Positions 31,967 through 40,250 of a DNA stretch of 64,000 bases are shown here, piece after piece (the stretch's first letter is position 1; the number at the start of each line of letters is the position of its first letter). The stretch comes from Mycolicibacter sinensis (GTDB lineage Bacteria > Actinomycetota > Actinomycetes > Mycobacteriales > Mycobacteriaceae). The notes below the pieces were generated by a model, which was not told the DNA's origin, did not search any database, and saw only the letters and a list, made by a program, of their open reading frames with translations. The stretch is from assembly GCF_001667375.1 (NCBI RefSeq), contig NZ_LZIN01000096.1:111850-175849 (forward strand), written 5' to 3'. A program made the translations under genes and the position numbers.

Positions 31967-32361
31967 ACGAGAAGAAGCGGGAGCTGAAGCCCTCGACCCG
32001 CTGGTCGGATCACGGCCCGAACACCTGGGGGCCGTACTGGGATGCGATGTTTTCGCCGGCCATGGTGACGCCGTGGATCAATTGGAAACGCGGTTCGACC
32101 GGTGTGAATGTCGCTCGCCTCTACTGGTACGAGCGCGAGTACCTGCGCTTGGCCTACGAATCCGTGTATGGAAGCGTTCCGGAGAACTGGCCGTCGCAGC
32201 ATCCCGGCGTCGTGCTGGGGGATCGGGCGGCGTGCCTGCGCTGCCACTACTTCGGCACCTGGAGCGGGCCGCTGTCGGCGCTCGACTTGGCGCGGCGGCA
32301 CGAAACCTCCGGCGGGGAGTTCCGCGGCCGGCGGGCATCAACGCCCAGATCGCGAGAGTGA
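31963..32361 (+). CDS. Hypothetical protein coupled to the ARH/DSP fusion
   Basis: A 132-residue protein starting at ATG 31963, overlapping the previous stop (ATGA). It is rich in Trp and Tyr (WSDHGPNTWGPYWDAMF, LYWYEREYLRLAYESVYG) and has one Cys-x2-Cys followed by His (ACLRCHYFGTW), a possible metal site. No family recognised. Translational coupling suggests it works with the fusion protein. Confidence 0.6.
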   Translation: MNEKKRELKPSTRWSDHGPNTWGPYWDAMFSPAMVTPWINWKRGSTGVNVARLYWYEREYLRLAYESVYGSVPENWPSQHPGVVLGDRAACLRCHYFGTWSGPLSALDLARRHETSGGEFRGRRASTPRSRE

Positions 32362-32398
32362 GCCGTGGCCGACTCCGGTGTAACCGTGCGGTCCGCGA

Positions 32399-32647
32399 CT
32401 ATCCCTTCCCGAACCGTTGATACGCGGCCTGGCGGCTGGTGCCGAGTGCCACCCCGATCGCGTCCCAGGTGTCTCTTGCCGCTCGGGCGGCAGCGACCGC
32501 GGCACGTAGATCAGCTTCGGCGCCTACCAGCGCTTCGGCAGTTGCGATGATCCTTCGGATGTGGCTGGCATCGCGCGCATCGGTCGGCTCCGGCTCGATC
32601 GAATCCAGCCAATCCTCAACATCCCGTTCGCGCTTCACATTCGCCAT
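32399..32647 (-). CDS. Small HTH protein, antitoxin-like
   Basis: An 82-residue protein. The N-terminal half is acidic and helical (RDVEDWLDSIEPEPTDARD); the C-terminus is a helix-turn-helix (TWDAIGVALGTSRQAAYQRF). It follows, by 13 bp on the same strand, the toxin-like remnant at 32661-32861, the usual spacing of a toxin-antitoxin pair. ATG 32647 is chosen over an ATG three codons earlier without firm evidence. Confidence 0.6.
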   Translation of the reverse strand: MANVKRERDVEDWLDSIEPEPTDARDASHIRRIIATAEALVGAEADLRAAVAAARAARDTWDAIGVALGTSRQAAYQRFGKG

Positions 32648-32660
32648 GATGAGCACCGCC

Positions 32661-32861
32661 TCACTGCAGATACTTGTAGAACTTGGCGCGTAGCTTGTCG
32701 GCGTGGATGACCCGGTGCGGCTCGTCGGTCGGGACCACCAGTTCCAGTAGTGCGCCGGTGCGACTGGGACCGATCACCAGCATCTGGACCTCGCCCTCGT
32801 ATTCCAACTGGACGTAGCGGAGCTGGTTGCGCCACGCGTGGAGGATGTCGCCATCCTCACC
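32661..32861 (-). pseudogene. N-terminally truncated toxin-like gene
   Basis: An open frame of 66 codons with no start codon at its 5' end; a TGA lies immediately upstream. It encodes the C-terminal part of a small protein with the pattern AWRNQLRYVQLEYEGEVQML, then EPHRVIHADKLRAKFYKYL, which resembles C-termini of small mycobacterial toxin-like proteins paired with the downstream HTH protein. Internal TTG or ATG codons could start a very short product. The upstream border coincides with the end of the degraded ARH gene, pointing to a deletion junction. Confidence 0.5.
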
Positions 32862-33498
32862 TCACCGCCCGCGCGATCGCGATGAGCTCGTCGAGCCAGA
32901 ACGTCCCCTGATCGTTGAGATGTGTGGCCCACCGGGTCAGCCGCGGCGTCAACCCGTCGAGGCCGACGGCGGCACCGGGGACCATCGCGCCGGCCATGGC
33001 GGCGACGGTGTCCACGTCGCCGCATGCGTGCCGCGTCGTCGGAGAGGCCGATGATCTGGTCGCGGCCCAGCGCGAGGAAGCCGACCGGCCCTGCCCGCGT
33101 GGCGGCGCCGTTGCCCGCGCTCGGTGAGGGCTCACCGGCGCGGTCCCACGGCACACCGTCGATGAGGCGCCAGGCAGCCTCCTGGGTTGCCTGGCCGCGC
33201 CCGACGATCGTGTTGTTGTCGAACAGCGCCGCGATGCGCCCGGCGAAGTCGTCGGGGACGAACCCGTGCATCGTTCCCAGGCTTAGCACCAACTCCCGGG
33301 CGAGTTGGGTGTCGTCAGAGTGCTGCCCGAACGCGAACGGCCCGCGGAAGAATTGCGGCGGATCGGCCTTAGCGAACACATCGTCGGCGTAGGGCGTGCA
33401 GACTGCGGGTGGGTGCCCTTCGACGAGGAACCCAGCGCGTCGCCGAGTGCTTGCGCCACCAGCGAACCGGCGCGGCCGTCGTGGGGGTCGTGGGTCAT
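32857..33498 (-). pseudogene. ADP-ribosylglycohydrolase pseudogene, two frameshifts
   Basis: The fold is spread over three frames. From ATG 33498: GSLVAQALGDALGSSSKG (start motif of ARH). After a shift near 33385-33395: YADDVFAKADPPQFF and HSDDTQLARELVLSLG (metal motif intact) to NGAATRAGPVGFLALGRD. After a second shift near 33020-33045: ACGDVDTVAAMAGAMV and the C-terminal helices. About 90 residues expected between GRD and GDVDTVA are missing, so this is decay with a deletion, not only sequencing error. Unlike the fusion at 30671-31966, the remaining metal motifs here are canonical. Confidence 0.72.
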
Positions 33499-33625
33499 GG
33501 TGCGCTCGCTTTCACCGGGGAGGCCAACAGTGGCCCCGTGGTCATGAGGCCAGTCGTCCCTGCAGTATCACCGCGGCCACCGACGATCGGACTCGATGTC
33601 ACACCCCCCTCGTAGCGTCACAACC

Positions 33626-34348
33626 ATGAACATGCCGACAAGGCAAGCCGCCGTGGCCGTTGCGGTCCTGGCCATCCTGGCCTTGGCGTCCGGATCCCTC
33701 GAGTGGGCCGTGGCGATCGCGGTCTTGGCCGCGGTCGGGTTCGGCGGATACGTGCTGCTGCCGCGGATCGCCGAACAACAGGCCGCCGCCGCGGAGCGCC
33801 GGGACGCGATCCGGGAGCGCGCCGACCGGCAGCACAGTTGGGCGTTGCGCGGCGACAGCCGCGGCCTCTACGGCGCTGACGGTGCCGAGGTGATGCGCCG
33901 CATCGCCGACGCACCGAACCTCGATGACATCGCCGACGACTCCGACGACGAACCGGCGATAGCAGCGGTGGCCTACACCCCGGAGGACTTGAGCGCACTA
34001 CTCGCCGAACGGCCGGCCTGTTGGCGCTACGCGGCCTTCGTCTCGGTGCTGGTGCAGCGGCGCGCGACATTGCTATCGCGGCTGCGGGACCAGCAGCTGG
34101 GCTACGCACCGAAGCTAGGCATGCAATACGCTGACGCGACATTCTCGCTGGCCCAGCGCCTTTCCGCCTCCGACCCACCCGGCGGCGGGACCAGCCCGTT
34201 GATCATCCACATCTCCTCGCTGGTCTCGTCGACGTGGAACTCCCAATGCAGTCCGGGATGCCGCTCCAGAAACGGCGCCAGAATCTTCTTGATCCCCCCG
34301 GCGATCCGCTGCCGGGTCTCCTTATCGGCGGCGCGCCGAGCGATGTGA
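33626..34348 (+). CDS. Small membrane protein with LRGD-GLYG motif; 3' end runs antisense
   Basis: A 240-residue frame from ATG 33626, 7 nt after TAGCGT (leaderless). Residues 5-48 form two membrane helices (AAVAVAVLAILALASGSLEW, VAIAVLAAVGFGGYVLL), then a charged helix and a motif ALRGDSRGLYG. Coding character looks real to about 34100. The last 80 codons lie entirely antisense to the tautomerase gene and have no recognisable pattern, so the native stop was probably lost by a frameshift. A similar TM-helix-LRGD-GFYG protein is at 52152-52460. Confidence 0.55.
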   Translation: MNMPTRQAAVAVAVLAILALASGSLEWAVAIAVLAAVGFGGYVLLPRIAEQQAAAAERRDAIRERADRQHSWALRGDSRGLYGADGAEVMRRIADAPNLDDIADDSDDEPAIAAVAYTPEDLSALLAERPACWRYAAFVSVLVQRRATLLSRLRDQQLGYAPKLGMQYADATFSLAQRLSASDPPGGGTSPLIIHISSLVSSTWNSQCSPGCRSRNGARIFLIPPAIRCRVSLSAARRAM

Positions 34349-34548
34349 TCGATGACGATGCGCACCCCGACCGGGGTCGGCTCACCACCGACATACAGAT
34401 CCTCGGGAGCCGTCTCCTGGAACAAGGCGACCACGTAGAAACGCGGCAGCCCGACCCGCTCGTAGTGATCGGTGATGCGCGAGGCCAGCTCGCGCTTGTC
34501 CGCGGCGCTGAAGATCCCGGGTGTGTGGTGAATCGTCCACAGCGGCAT
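34102..34548 (-). CDS. Tautomerase family protein
   Basis: A 148-residue protein. Pro2 after Met1 (MPLWTIHHTPGIFS) is the catalytic base of the tautomerase superfamily, and the sequence continues with VVALFQETAPEDLYVGG and VRIVIDHIARR, the pattern of fungal/actinobacterial cis-CaaD-like tautomerases. It would enolise or dehalogenate small oxo acids; the substrate is unknown. It lies 17 bp downstream of the SDR gene on the same strand, probably in one operon controlled by the divergent HxlR regulator. Confidence 0.75.
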   Translation of the reverse strand: MPLWTIHHTPGIFSAADKRELASRITDHYERVGLPRFYVVALFQETAPEDLYVGGEPTPVGVRIVIDHIARRAADKETRQRIAGGIKKILAPFLERHPGLHWEFHVDETSEEMWMINGLVPPPGGSEAERRWASENVASAYCMPSFGA

Positions 34549-34565
34549 GACGGTTCGGCCGTCGA

Positions 34566-35267
34566 TCAGACTGGCAGTGCCACGAACAGCTTTTCGACCG
34601 GGCCCGACAGGGCGGCCTTGACGCCGACGCTGATGTCGTCGGCAAGCACCTCGAGCGCCCCGTCCTCCACGCCGTCGACGATCCGCCGGGCCACCTCGGC
34701 CGGTGACGTCTTATCCGCCGCCATCGACGAAACCATGTCGGTGTCGATGAACCCGGCGTGCACGCCGAGCACCTGCGTGCCTTGTGCCGCCAGCTCGGAG
34801 CGCAGTGAGTTGGTGGCCGACCAGATGGCGGCCTTGGACGCACCGTAGGCTCCGGCACCGCCCAGCCACGACAGCACCGAATGCATATTGACCAACGCTC
34901 CGCCGCCGTTGGCCGCCAGGATCGGGGCGAAGGCGCGGGCGACGCGCAGCGGCCCGAACACGTTGATGTCGAACGTCTCGGTGATATCGCCGAAATCGCC
35001 GGTCAGCAGCGGCCCCGGCAGCAGGATGCCGGCGTTGTTGAACACGATCTCGGCGTCCGCGGCGGTGCGCGCCAGCGCGGCCACCGACTCGGCCGACCGC
35101 ACATCGAGGGCATGGGGCACCACCGCGGGCCGGTCATCGCTGAATGCCGATCGGCCGGTCGAGTACACCTTGGCCGCCCCGCGGGCCAGCACCTCGTCGA
35201 CCAGTGCCGCGCCGAGCCCCCGGCGTCCCCCGGTGACGACAACCGCCTTGCCTTGAATTGCAACCAT
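34566..35267 (-). CDS. SDR-family oxidoreductase
   Basis: A 233-residue classical short-chain dehydrogenase/reductase: VVVTGGRRGLGAALVDE for NAD(P) binding, IVFNNAGIL, catalytic Ser in NMHSVLSWLG and Tyr-x3-Lys in AYGASKAAI. ATG 35267 is used; a TTG three codons earlier is possible. It is divergent from an HxlR regulator with two palindromic operators in between, so it is likely the controlled gene. Confidence 0.85.
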   Translation of the reverse strand: MVAIQGKAVVVTGGRRGLGAALVDEVLARGAAKVYSTGRSAFSDDRPAVVPHALDVRSAESVAALARTAADAEIVFNNAGILLPGPLLTGDFGDITETFDINVFGPLRVARAFAPILAANGGGALVNMHSVLSWLGGAGAYGASKAAIWSATNSLRSELAAQGTQVLGVHAGFIDTDMVSSMAADKTSPAEVARRIVDGVEDGALEVLADDISVGVKAALSGPVEKLFVALPV

Positions 35268-35291
35268 CTCCAACACCCTCTTCGAGCTAGA

Positions 35292-35345
35292 TAACGAATA
35301 CGTTAGTCAGATAGAACCACGGATCGCTGGATAACGCAAGCGTTA
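35292..35345. promoter_or_regulatory. Paired palindromic operators for the HxlR regulator
   Basis: Two 14-bp dyads: TAACG-AATA-CGTTA at 35292-35305 and TAACG-CAAG-CGTTA at 35332-35345, each followed by GTCA, exactly 40 bp apart (nearly four helical turns). They fill the gap between the divergent SDR and HxlR genes. Confidence 0.75.
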
Positions 35346-35363
35346 GTCACGTAGGATGTCGGT

Positions 35364-35849
35364 ATGCAGTTCGAACCCCGCCTGCGCGACCGCACCCGAT
35401 GGTCGATCGGTGAAGGCTGCTCGATGACGAAACTGCTCAATGTGCTGAGCACCAAGACGGCGTTTTTGGCGCTGCGCGAATGCTTCTACGGCACCACCCG
35501 CTTCGAGGACTTCACCGAGCGGATCGGGGCCTCCGCGCCGGCCGTTTCGCGGGCGCTCAAGCAGCTCGAAGCCGCCCGGATCATCACCCGGGCGCCATAT
35601 CAGGAGGAGGGCAAACGGGCCCACGACGAGTACCGGCTGACCCCGGCCGGGGAGGATCTGCTGCCGGTCCTGGTGGCGCTGGTGCAGTGGGGCGACAAGT
35701 ACCTGCAAGACGATGGTCCGCCGCTGGAACTTGTCGCCACCGACACCCAGCGTCGCGTCGCGGTGTGCATCACCGACGATCCTGACCCGCCGTCGGTGGA
35801 ACTCGCCGACATCGAGATCCGGGTGCCCGCCCGGCGCCGAACGCCCTGA
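35364..35849 (+). CDS. HxlR-family transcriptional regulator
   Basis: A 161-residue winged-helix protein: LLNVLSTKTAFLALRECFYG, then the FEDFTERIGASAPAVSRALKQLE recognition region (read in two parts) and the wing DEYRLTPAGEDLLPVL, as in HxlR regulators. ATG 35364 is 6 nt after TAGGAT at 35352-35357 (leaderless). It probably binds the paired TAACG/CGTTA dyads and controls itself and the divergent SDR-tautomerase operon, responding to an electrophile or redox signal as many HxlR proteins do. Confidence 0.83.
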   Translation: MQFEPRLRDRTRWSIGEGCSMTKLLNVLSTKTAFLALRECFYGTTRFEDFTERIGASAPAVSRALKQLEAARIITRAPYQEEGKRAHDEYRLTPAGEDLLPVLVALVQWGDKYLQDDGPPLELVATDTQRRVAVCITDDPDPPSVELADIEIRVPARRRTP

Positions 35850-35996
35850 GCTGTCAGACCTCGCCCTGCGCGGCGCCCGGAGCTTCATGGACTCGGCCAG
35901 GCGCTGACCACAGTGCTCGCCAAAACCCTTGCCCCTGGCCCCAATAGGCATCCGGTAATGTTCGCCAAATAATCCATCGGCGAAGGGGCGCCCCAG

Positions 35997-36845
35997 ATGG
36001 TGGCATCCGACCAGGTAGCGGGCCGGTCCTCGGCTGCCGTCGCGGAGTGGTTGCGCGACCCGGGCCGGCTGCTGTGGACGATCGCCGCGCTGTGCTGGGT
36101 GGCGCTGCTGGTGACCGGGCATCACCACGACGGCCTCATCGCCGGGGGTAATCGGCCGGAATCGGCTGCGGGCATTGCGGTCTCCGTTGCGTTGCTGGCC
36201 GCTGCCTGGCTGGAAATGACCGCGGCGATGATGTTGCCGACGACCATTCCGATGGTGCGGATGTTCACCGTCGTCAGTGCCCGCGCGCCGCGAACGGCCT
36301 TGGTGCGTACCGCCTTTCTCGCCGGCTACCTGGCGCTGTGGCTGGCGTTCGCGCTGGCCGCGGTCGCCGTGGCGACGGTGCTGCGGGCCTGGGCGCCACC
36401 GGCGCAGCTGAGCTGGATCGCCGCCCGGCCGCATCTGGTGCTCGCGGCGGTGCTCGCGATCGCCGGCGTCTTCCAACTCACCCCGCTCAAAGACCGCTGC
36501 CTGACCCAGTGCCGCGACCCCAGAGCCTTCCTGTTCGCGCACTACCGCCGCGGTGTCGCGGGAGCCTGGAATCTGGGGCTGCGCCACGGCTGGTCCTGCC
36601 TGGGCTGCTGCTGGGCGTTAATGCTGATCATGTTCGGCACCGGGCTGGGCAACGTACTGGCCATGCTGGCGCTCACCGCGGTGATGCTGATCGAGAAGAC
36701 CGCGTCTTGGGGCAGGCGGATCGTCACGCCACTGGGGATTGGCCTGCTGGCCACAGCGGCGTTGGTCGGCCTGTTCGGAAACCACCTGCCCGGCTGGGAA
36801 TTGTATGAACCCCTGCAGTCGTCGACCGGCACACACCACCACTGA
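35997..36845 (+). CDS. DUF2182 integral membrane protein
   Basis: A 282-residue protein with about seven membrane helices and the DUF2182 signature: WLEMTAAMMLPTTIPM, LTPLKDRCLTQCRDP, and HGWSCLGCCWALMLIMFGTG with several Cys. AAGGGG precedes ATG 35997. In many bacteria DUF2182 is adjacent to DUF1326, as here. The Cys-rich loops suggest metal or thiol chemistry at the membrane, which is inference. Confidence 0.85.
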   Translation: MVASDQVAGRSSAAVAEWLRDPGRLLWTIAALCWVALLVTGHHHDGLIAGGNRPESAAGIAVSVALLAAAWLEMTAAMMLPTTIPMVRMFTVVSARAPRTALVRTAFLAGYLALWLAFALAAVAVATVLRAWAPPAQLSWIAARPHLVLAAVLAIAGVFQLTPLKDRCLTQCRDPRAFLFAHYRRGVAGAWNLGLRHGWSCLGCCWALMLIMFGTGLGNVLAMLALTAVMLIEKTASWGRRIVTPLGIGLLATAALVGLFGNHLPGWELYEPLQSSTGTHHH

Positions 36846-36858
36846 AAAGGAGATCGCC

Positions 36859-37455
36859 GTGGGATATGAGTTGAACGGACGGATGGCCGAGGTGTGCAGC
36901 TGCCGGTCACTGTGCCCGTGCACCATCGGGGAGAACGCCGACGGCAACAACTGCGGATTCAACTGGGTGTTCCACATCGACCGCGGCCAGATCAACGACG
37001 TCGACGTGTCCGGGCTCAACCTGGGACTGCTGGGGCATCACGCCGACAACATCTTCGACGTCAACACCCGCGTGTTCGTCATCGTCGACGACCGCGCCGA
37101 CGACACCCAGCAGGACGCGCTCGTGACCGCATTCACCGGCCAGGCGGGTGGGCCGCTGGCGGATCTGGCCGGCCTGGTCAAAGAGATCGTCGGCGTGACC
37201 CGGGCGCCGATCGAGTTCGACGTCGACAAAGGCAGCGGGCATTTCAAGGTCGACGGGATCTTCGAGGCCCAGGTCGAGGGCTTCCGGGCCAAAGACGGAT
37301 CACACACCACCTTGAACAACACCGCGCTCGGCCACGTCTACGGCGCACTGACCTACCCGGGCAAGGTAATCCGGCACCGGGTGACCGACGCCGAACACGG
37401 CCTGCAGTTCCGGGGCCGCCAGTCGACCCAGACCGAGTTCAGCTTCGCCTCCTGA
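36859..37455 (+). CDS. DUF1326 protein
   Basis: A 198-residue cytoplasmic protein with the DUF1326 N-terminal motif GRMAEVCSCRSLCPCTIGE: three closely spaced Cys suited to metal binding. GTG 36859 has AAAAGGAG 7 nt upstream, 13 bp after the DUF2182 stop. The conserved DUF2182-DUF1326 pairing indicates a shared function that is not established. Confidence 0.85.
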   Translation: MGYELNGRMAEVCSCRSLCPCTIGENADGNNCGFNWVFHIDRGQINDVDVSGLNLGLLGHHADNIFDVNTRVFVIVDDRADDTQQDALVTAFTGQAGGPLADLAGLVKEIVGVTRAPIEFDVDKGSGHFKVDGIFEAQVEGFRAKDGSHTTLNNTALGHVYGALTYPGKVIRHRVTDAEHGLQFRGRQSTQTEFSFAS

Positions 37456-37459
37456 AGCC

Positions 37460-38182
37460 GTGGACCTCTACGAGACGCACCTGACCCGACGTGAGCTGGT
37501 CGCCGAAGACACCATGGCGTTTCATTTCGCGCGCCCCGCGGGCTACGCCTACCAGGCGGGCCAGTCACTTCAGCTCACTTTGATCGACCCGCCCAAGAGC
37601 GACGGCAAGGGTCCGACACGCGAGTTCACCATCGCCAGCGCCCCACACGAACCCGAGTTGATGGTCGCAATGCGCCTGCGGGACGGCGCGTTCAAGCAGG
37701 TACTCCGCGACGCACCGATCGGGACCGCGGTCCAGATCAGCGAAGCCGACGGGGATGTGATCCTGCACCGCGACGCCGCTCGGCCGGCAGTGCTGATCGC
37801 CGGTGGCATCGGGATCACACCGTTCCTGTCCATAGCCCGGCATGCCGCGCGCGAAGCCCTGCAACATCCGCTGTATCTCTTCTACTCCAACTGGCGGCCC
37901 GAACTGGCGCCGTTCCTGCCGGAGTTGCACGAGCTGCAGCGGTCCAATCCGCAATACCGGTTGATCGCCACGATGACCGACCCGGACACCTCAGCGCAGC
38001 CGTGGTCGGGCCAGACCGGAGTCATCGATGCCGAGCTGCTCAAACAGCACCTGCCGGACCTCACCAGCCCGGTCTACTACGTGGCCGGGCCACCGCCGAT
38101 GGCGCTGGCGATGCTCGACCTACTGCAGGACCTGGGCGTCGACGACGACGCCATCAAGTCCGCCGAGTTCTACGGCTACTGA
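37460..38182 (+). CDS. FNR-type flavin oxidoreductase
   Basis: A 240-residue ferredoxin-NADP reductase-like protein: FAD-binding barrel with REFTIASAPHEPEL, NAD(P)-binding AGGIGITPFLSIAR, and the terminal YYVAGPPPMALAML. There is no 2Fe-2S domain. GTG 37460 follows the DUF1326 stop by 4 bp, so electrons may be delivered to the DUF2182/DUF1326 system. Its 3' end overlaps the convergent SEC-C gene by 7 bp. Confidence 0.82.
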   Translation: MDLYETHLTRRELVAEDTMAFHFARPAGYAYQAGQSLQLTLIDPPKSDGKGPTREFTIASAPHEPELMVAMRLRDGAFKQVLRDAPIGTAVQISEADGDVILHRDAARPAVLIAGGIGITPFLSIARHAAREALQHPLYLFYSNWRPELAPFLPELHELQRSNPQYRLIATMTDPDTSAQPWSGQTGVIDAELLKQHLPDLTSPVYYVAGPPPMALAMLDLLQDLGVDDDAIKSAEFYGY

Positions 38183-40164
38183 TCATCGTCCAGCTCCGCC
38201 TCGGCGAATCGCCGACTCAGAAAGCCCACCAGCTCCACCGGATCTGGGGCGTGATCAAGCAGCGCAAGCAGCTCATCGCGCTCATCGGGCTCGACCGGAT
38301 CGATCCCGCCGAAGAACGCGAAACCCTCGCCGGTTGGCAGCACCCGCGAGCAGATCAGCTGCCCGCGCTCCAGCGCGCGGCCCCGCTCGGTGACCTCAAG
38401 AACCTCGCCGGTGCGCACGTCGCGCACGGTGACGCTGTGGCCGGGGCGGGCCTGCTCGACTTCGAACACCGAGCGCGGCACCCCCAGCCACTGCTCGGCC
38501 AGCTTCCTTTCGTCCTCGGGCAGCAATTCGCCACGTAACTCCAGGAATTCGGCGAACGCCCCACCCTCGAACAGCACCGTGTCGATCGCCAGCGGGTCGG
38601 TCTTGGCCGCCGCCACCAGGTCATCGATCTCATCCTCGACGTAGCGGATGCGTTCGTAGCCGGCCAGCATCAGCAACTCGCCCCACTCGCCACCGAGCAC
38701 CTGTTGGTGGGCCTTGGCGTAGAGCCAGCGCACCCGCTCGGCCAGCGACAGCTGCTCATTGCCCAGGTGGCACTTCTTGTACTTGCGCCCCGACCCGCAC
38801 CAGCACGGCTCGTTGCGGCCGACGTCGGTACGCGGCTGCGCCCGGTGCTGTTCCAGCAGACGCACCAGCGGGTGATCGGCTCCGACGCCGGCGCGCCGCA
38901 GCAGCCCCAAACCCGCCTCGGCGTCACCGCGATCGGAGGCGATCCGGGCCAGCGTCAGCAACGTCAGTGGCCAGTCCGGGTCCAATGATTCGGCGGCCAA
39001 CAGCTCGCGTTCGCACCCGGCGACGTCGCCGAGCCCCTCGCACGCCATCGCCTGCAGCCAGTGCGTCGCCACCCGCGCCGAGCGCGGCACCTTGGACTGC
39101 AGCGACTCGGCGAGGATGCCCAGCGCGGCGGCACCCCGCCGTCCGGCGCGGGTCGCCTCCTCCATCAAGGACAGCGCCAGCACCGGATTGGCCAGTGCCG
39201 CACCCAGTTCGCCGAGAACCTCCGCGTATTGTCCGTCGGCGGGCTCGGTGTCGGCGGGCTCGTCGACGGCGGTATCCTCCTCGTCTTCTGCATCTATTGC
39301 GAGGTCGAGCACAGCCGCCATCTGAGCGTGCATCTCGACCAGCGTGGTCAGCACGAAGGCATCATCGTCATCCAGGCCGTACTGGTCGGCCAGCCGTGCG
39401 CACTTGCGCTCGAAGCGCCACCGCTCGAAGTCGAACCCGGCCGGTGCCAGCCAGCCGCCGCTGCGGGCCAGCCCGTGCTGGTCGGCGATCTCGCTGAGCG
39501 GGGCGGCCGGACTGGTGAACAGTGCGGGGTCGGCCGCGCAGGCCGCCCACGCCACCGAGGCGAAATGCGACGGGGATTCATCCGCGTCGAGCAGAGCAGC
39601 CAGCCGATCGCCGAGCGTGGTATCCGTGGTCGCGGTGACCGGCTCCAGGGCAATTCCCCTGTCGGTCAACCGCATTCCGAGCAGATCGCCGGCCGCCACC
39701 CCCAGGCCGGCCAGCGTGCCCGGTACCAGCAGCAGGGCGCCGGGCTCCTCGACCAGCTCGAGTGGGATGCCGCGCTCCTCCAGCAGCTCGTCGTCGTAAT
39801 GGGGCAACACAAGCGACATCGGTGAGCCGTCGGCGAGCTCGGCAGAGTCGTCGTCGCACAGTTCGGAGATCGGATCCAGATCCGGGCCGACCGCCAGCAA
39901 GTCGTAAGTGAGCTCCTCGGCGGTGAGCCGGTGGGTGAAGACCCGCCCGGCCAGCAGTGCCGGCAACCACGCCCACCGGCCATCGGCCAGCGGGCGGGCC
40001 GGGCAGCTGAACTCATTGAGCAACTCGTCGATGACGGCGTCCGGGTCGGGGATCCCGGCCTCGTGCAGCCGATCGGCGATGTCGTCCTTGGACGCCGGTC
40101 CGTGCTCGGTCAGGATCGCCGCAAGTGTCGGTACCGCGTCGGAGGGTTCGGTCACGGTTGACAC
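38176..40164 (-). CDS. SEC-C motif protein
   Basis: A 662-residue protein with a SEC-C zinc motif near residue 470 (GRNEPCWCGSGRKYKKCH), as found at the C-terminus of SecA and in many uncharacterised proteins. The region before it (residues 340-450) has a TPR-like helical pattern (AESLDPDWPLTLLTLARIAS). The N-terminal 60 residues look like a winged helix. GTG 40164 is chosen, with a second GTG at 40155 equally possible. No catalytic domain recognised. Confidence 0.65.
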   Translation of the reverse strand: MSTVTEPSDAVPTLAAILTEHGPASKDDIADRLHEAGIPDPDAVIDELLNEFSCPARPLADGRWAWLPALLAGRVFTHRLTAEELTYDLLAVGPDLDPISELCDDDSAELADGSPMSLVLPHYDDELLEERGIPLELVEEPGALLLVPGTLAGLGVAAGDLLGMRLTDRGIALEPVTATTDTTLGDRLAALLDADESPSHFASVAWAACAADPALFTSPAAPLSEIADQHGLARSGGWLAPAGFDFERWRFERKCARLADQYGLDDDDAFVLTTLVEMHAQMAAVLDLAIDAEDEEDTAVDEPADTEPADGQYAEVLGELGAALANPVLALSLMEEATRAGRRGAAALGILAESLQSKVPRSARVATHWLQAMACEGLGDVAGCERELLAAESLDPDWPLTLLTLARIASDRGDAEAGLGLLRRAGVGADHPLVRLLEQHRAQPRTDVGRNEPCWCGSGRKYKKCHLGNEQLSLAERVRWLYAKAHQQVLGGEWGELLMLAGYERIRYVEDEIDDLVAAAKTDPLAIDTVLFEGGAFAEFLELRGELLPEDERKLAEQWLGVPRSVFEVEQARPGHSVTVRDVRTGEVLEVTERGRALERGQLICSRVLPTGEGFAFFGGIDPVEPDERDELLALLDHAPDPVELVGFLSRRFAEAELDDDQ

Positions 40165-40250
40165 CTTAAGGTCGGCGGGCCAGCGGCGCAGCCATCCCGA
40201 TGTCGGACCCCACTGAAACAATCGAACTACCAGGAGATAGGAGGGCCCCG

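Noticed and set aside
36804..36831. TGAACC near the end of the DUF2182 gene
   Set aside because: No CGTG at the proper distance and it lies inside a coding region.
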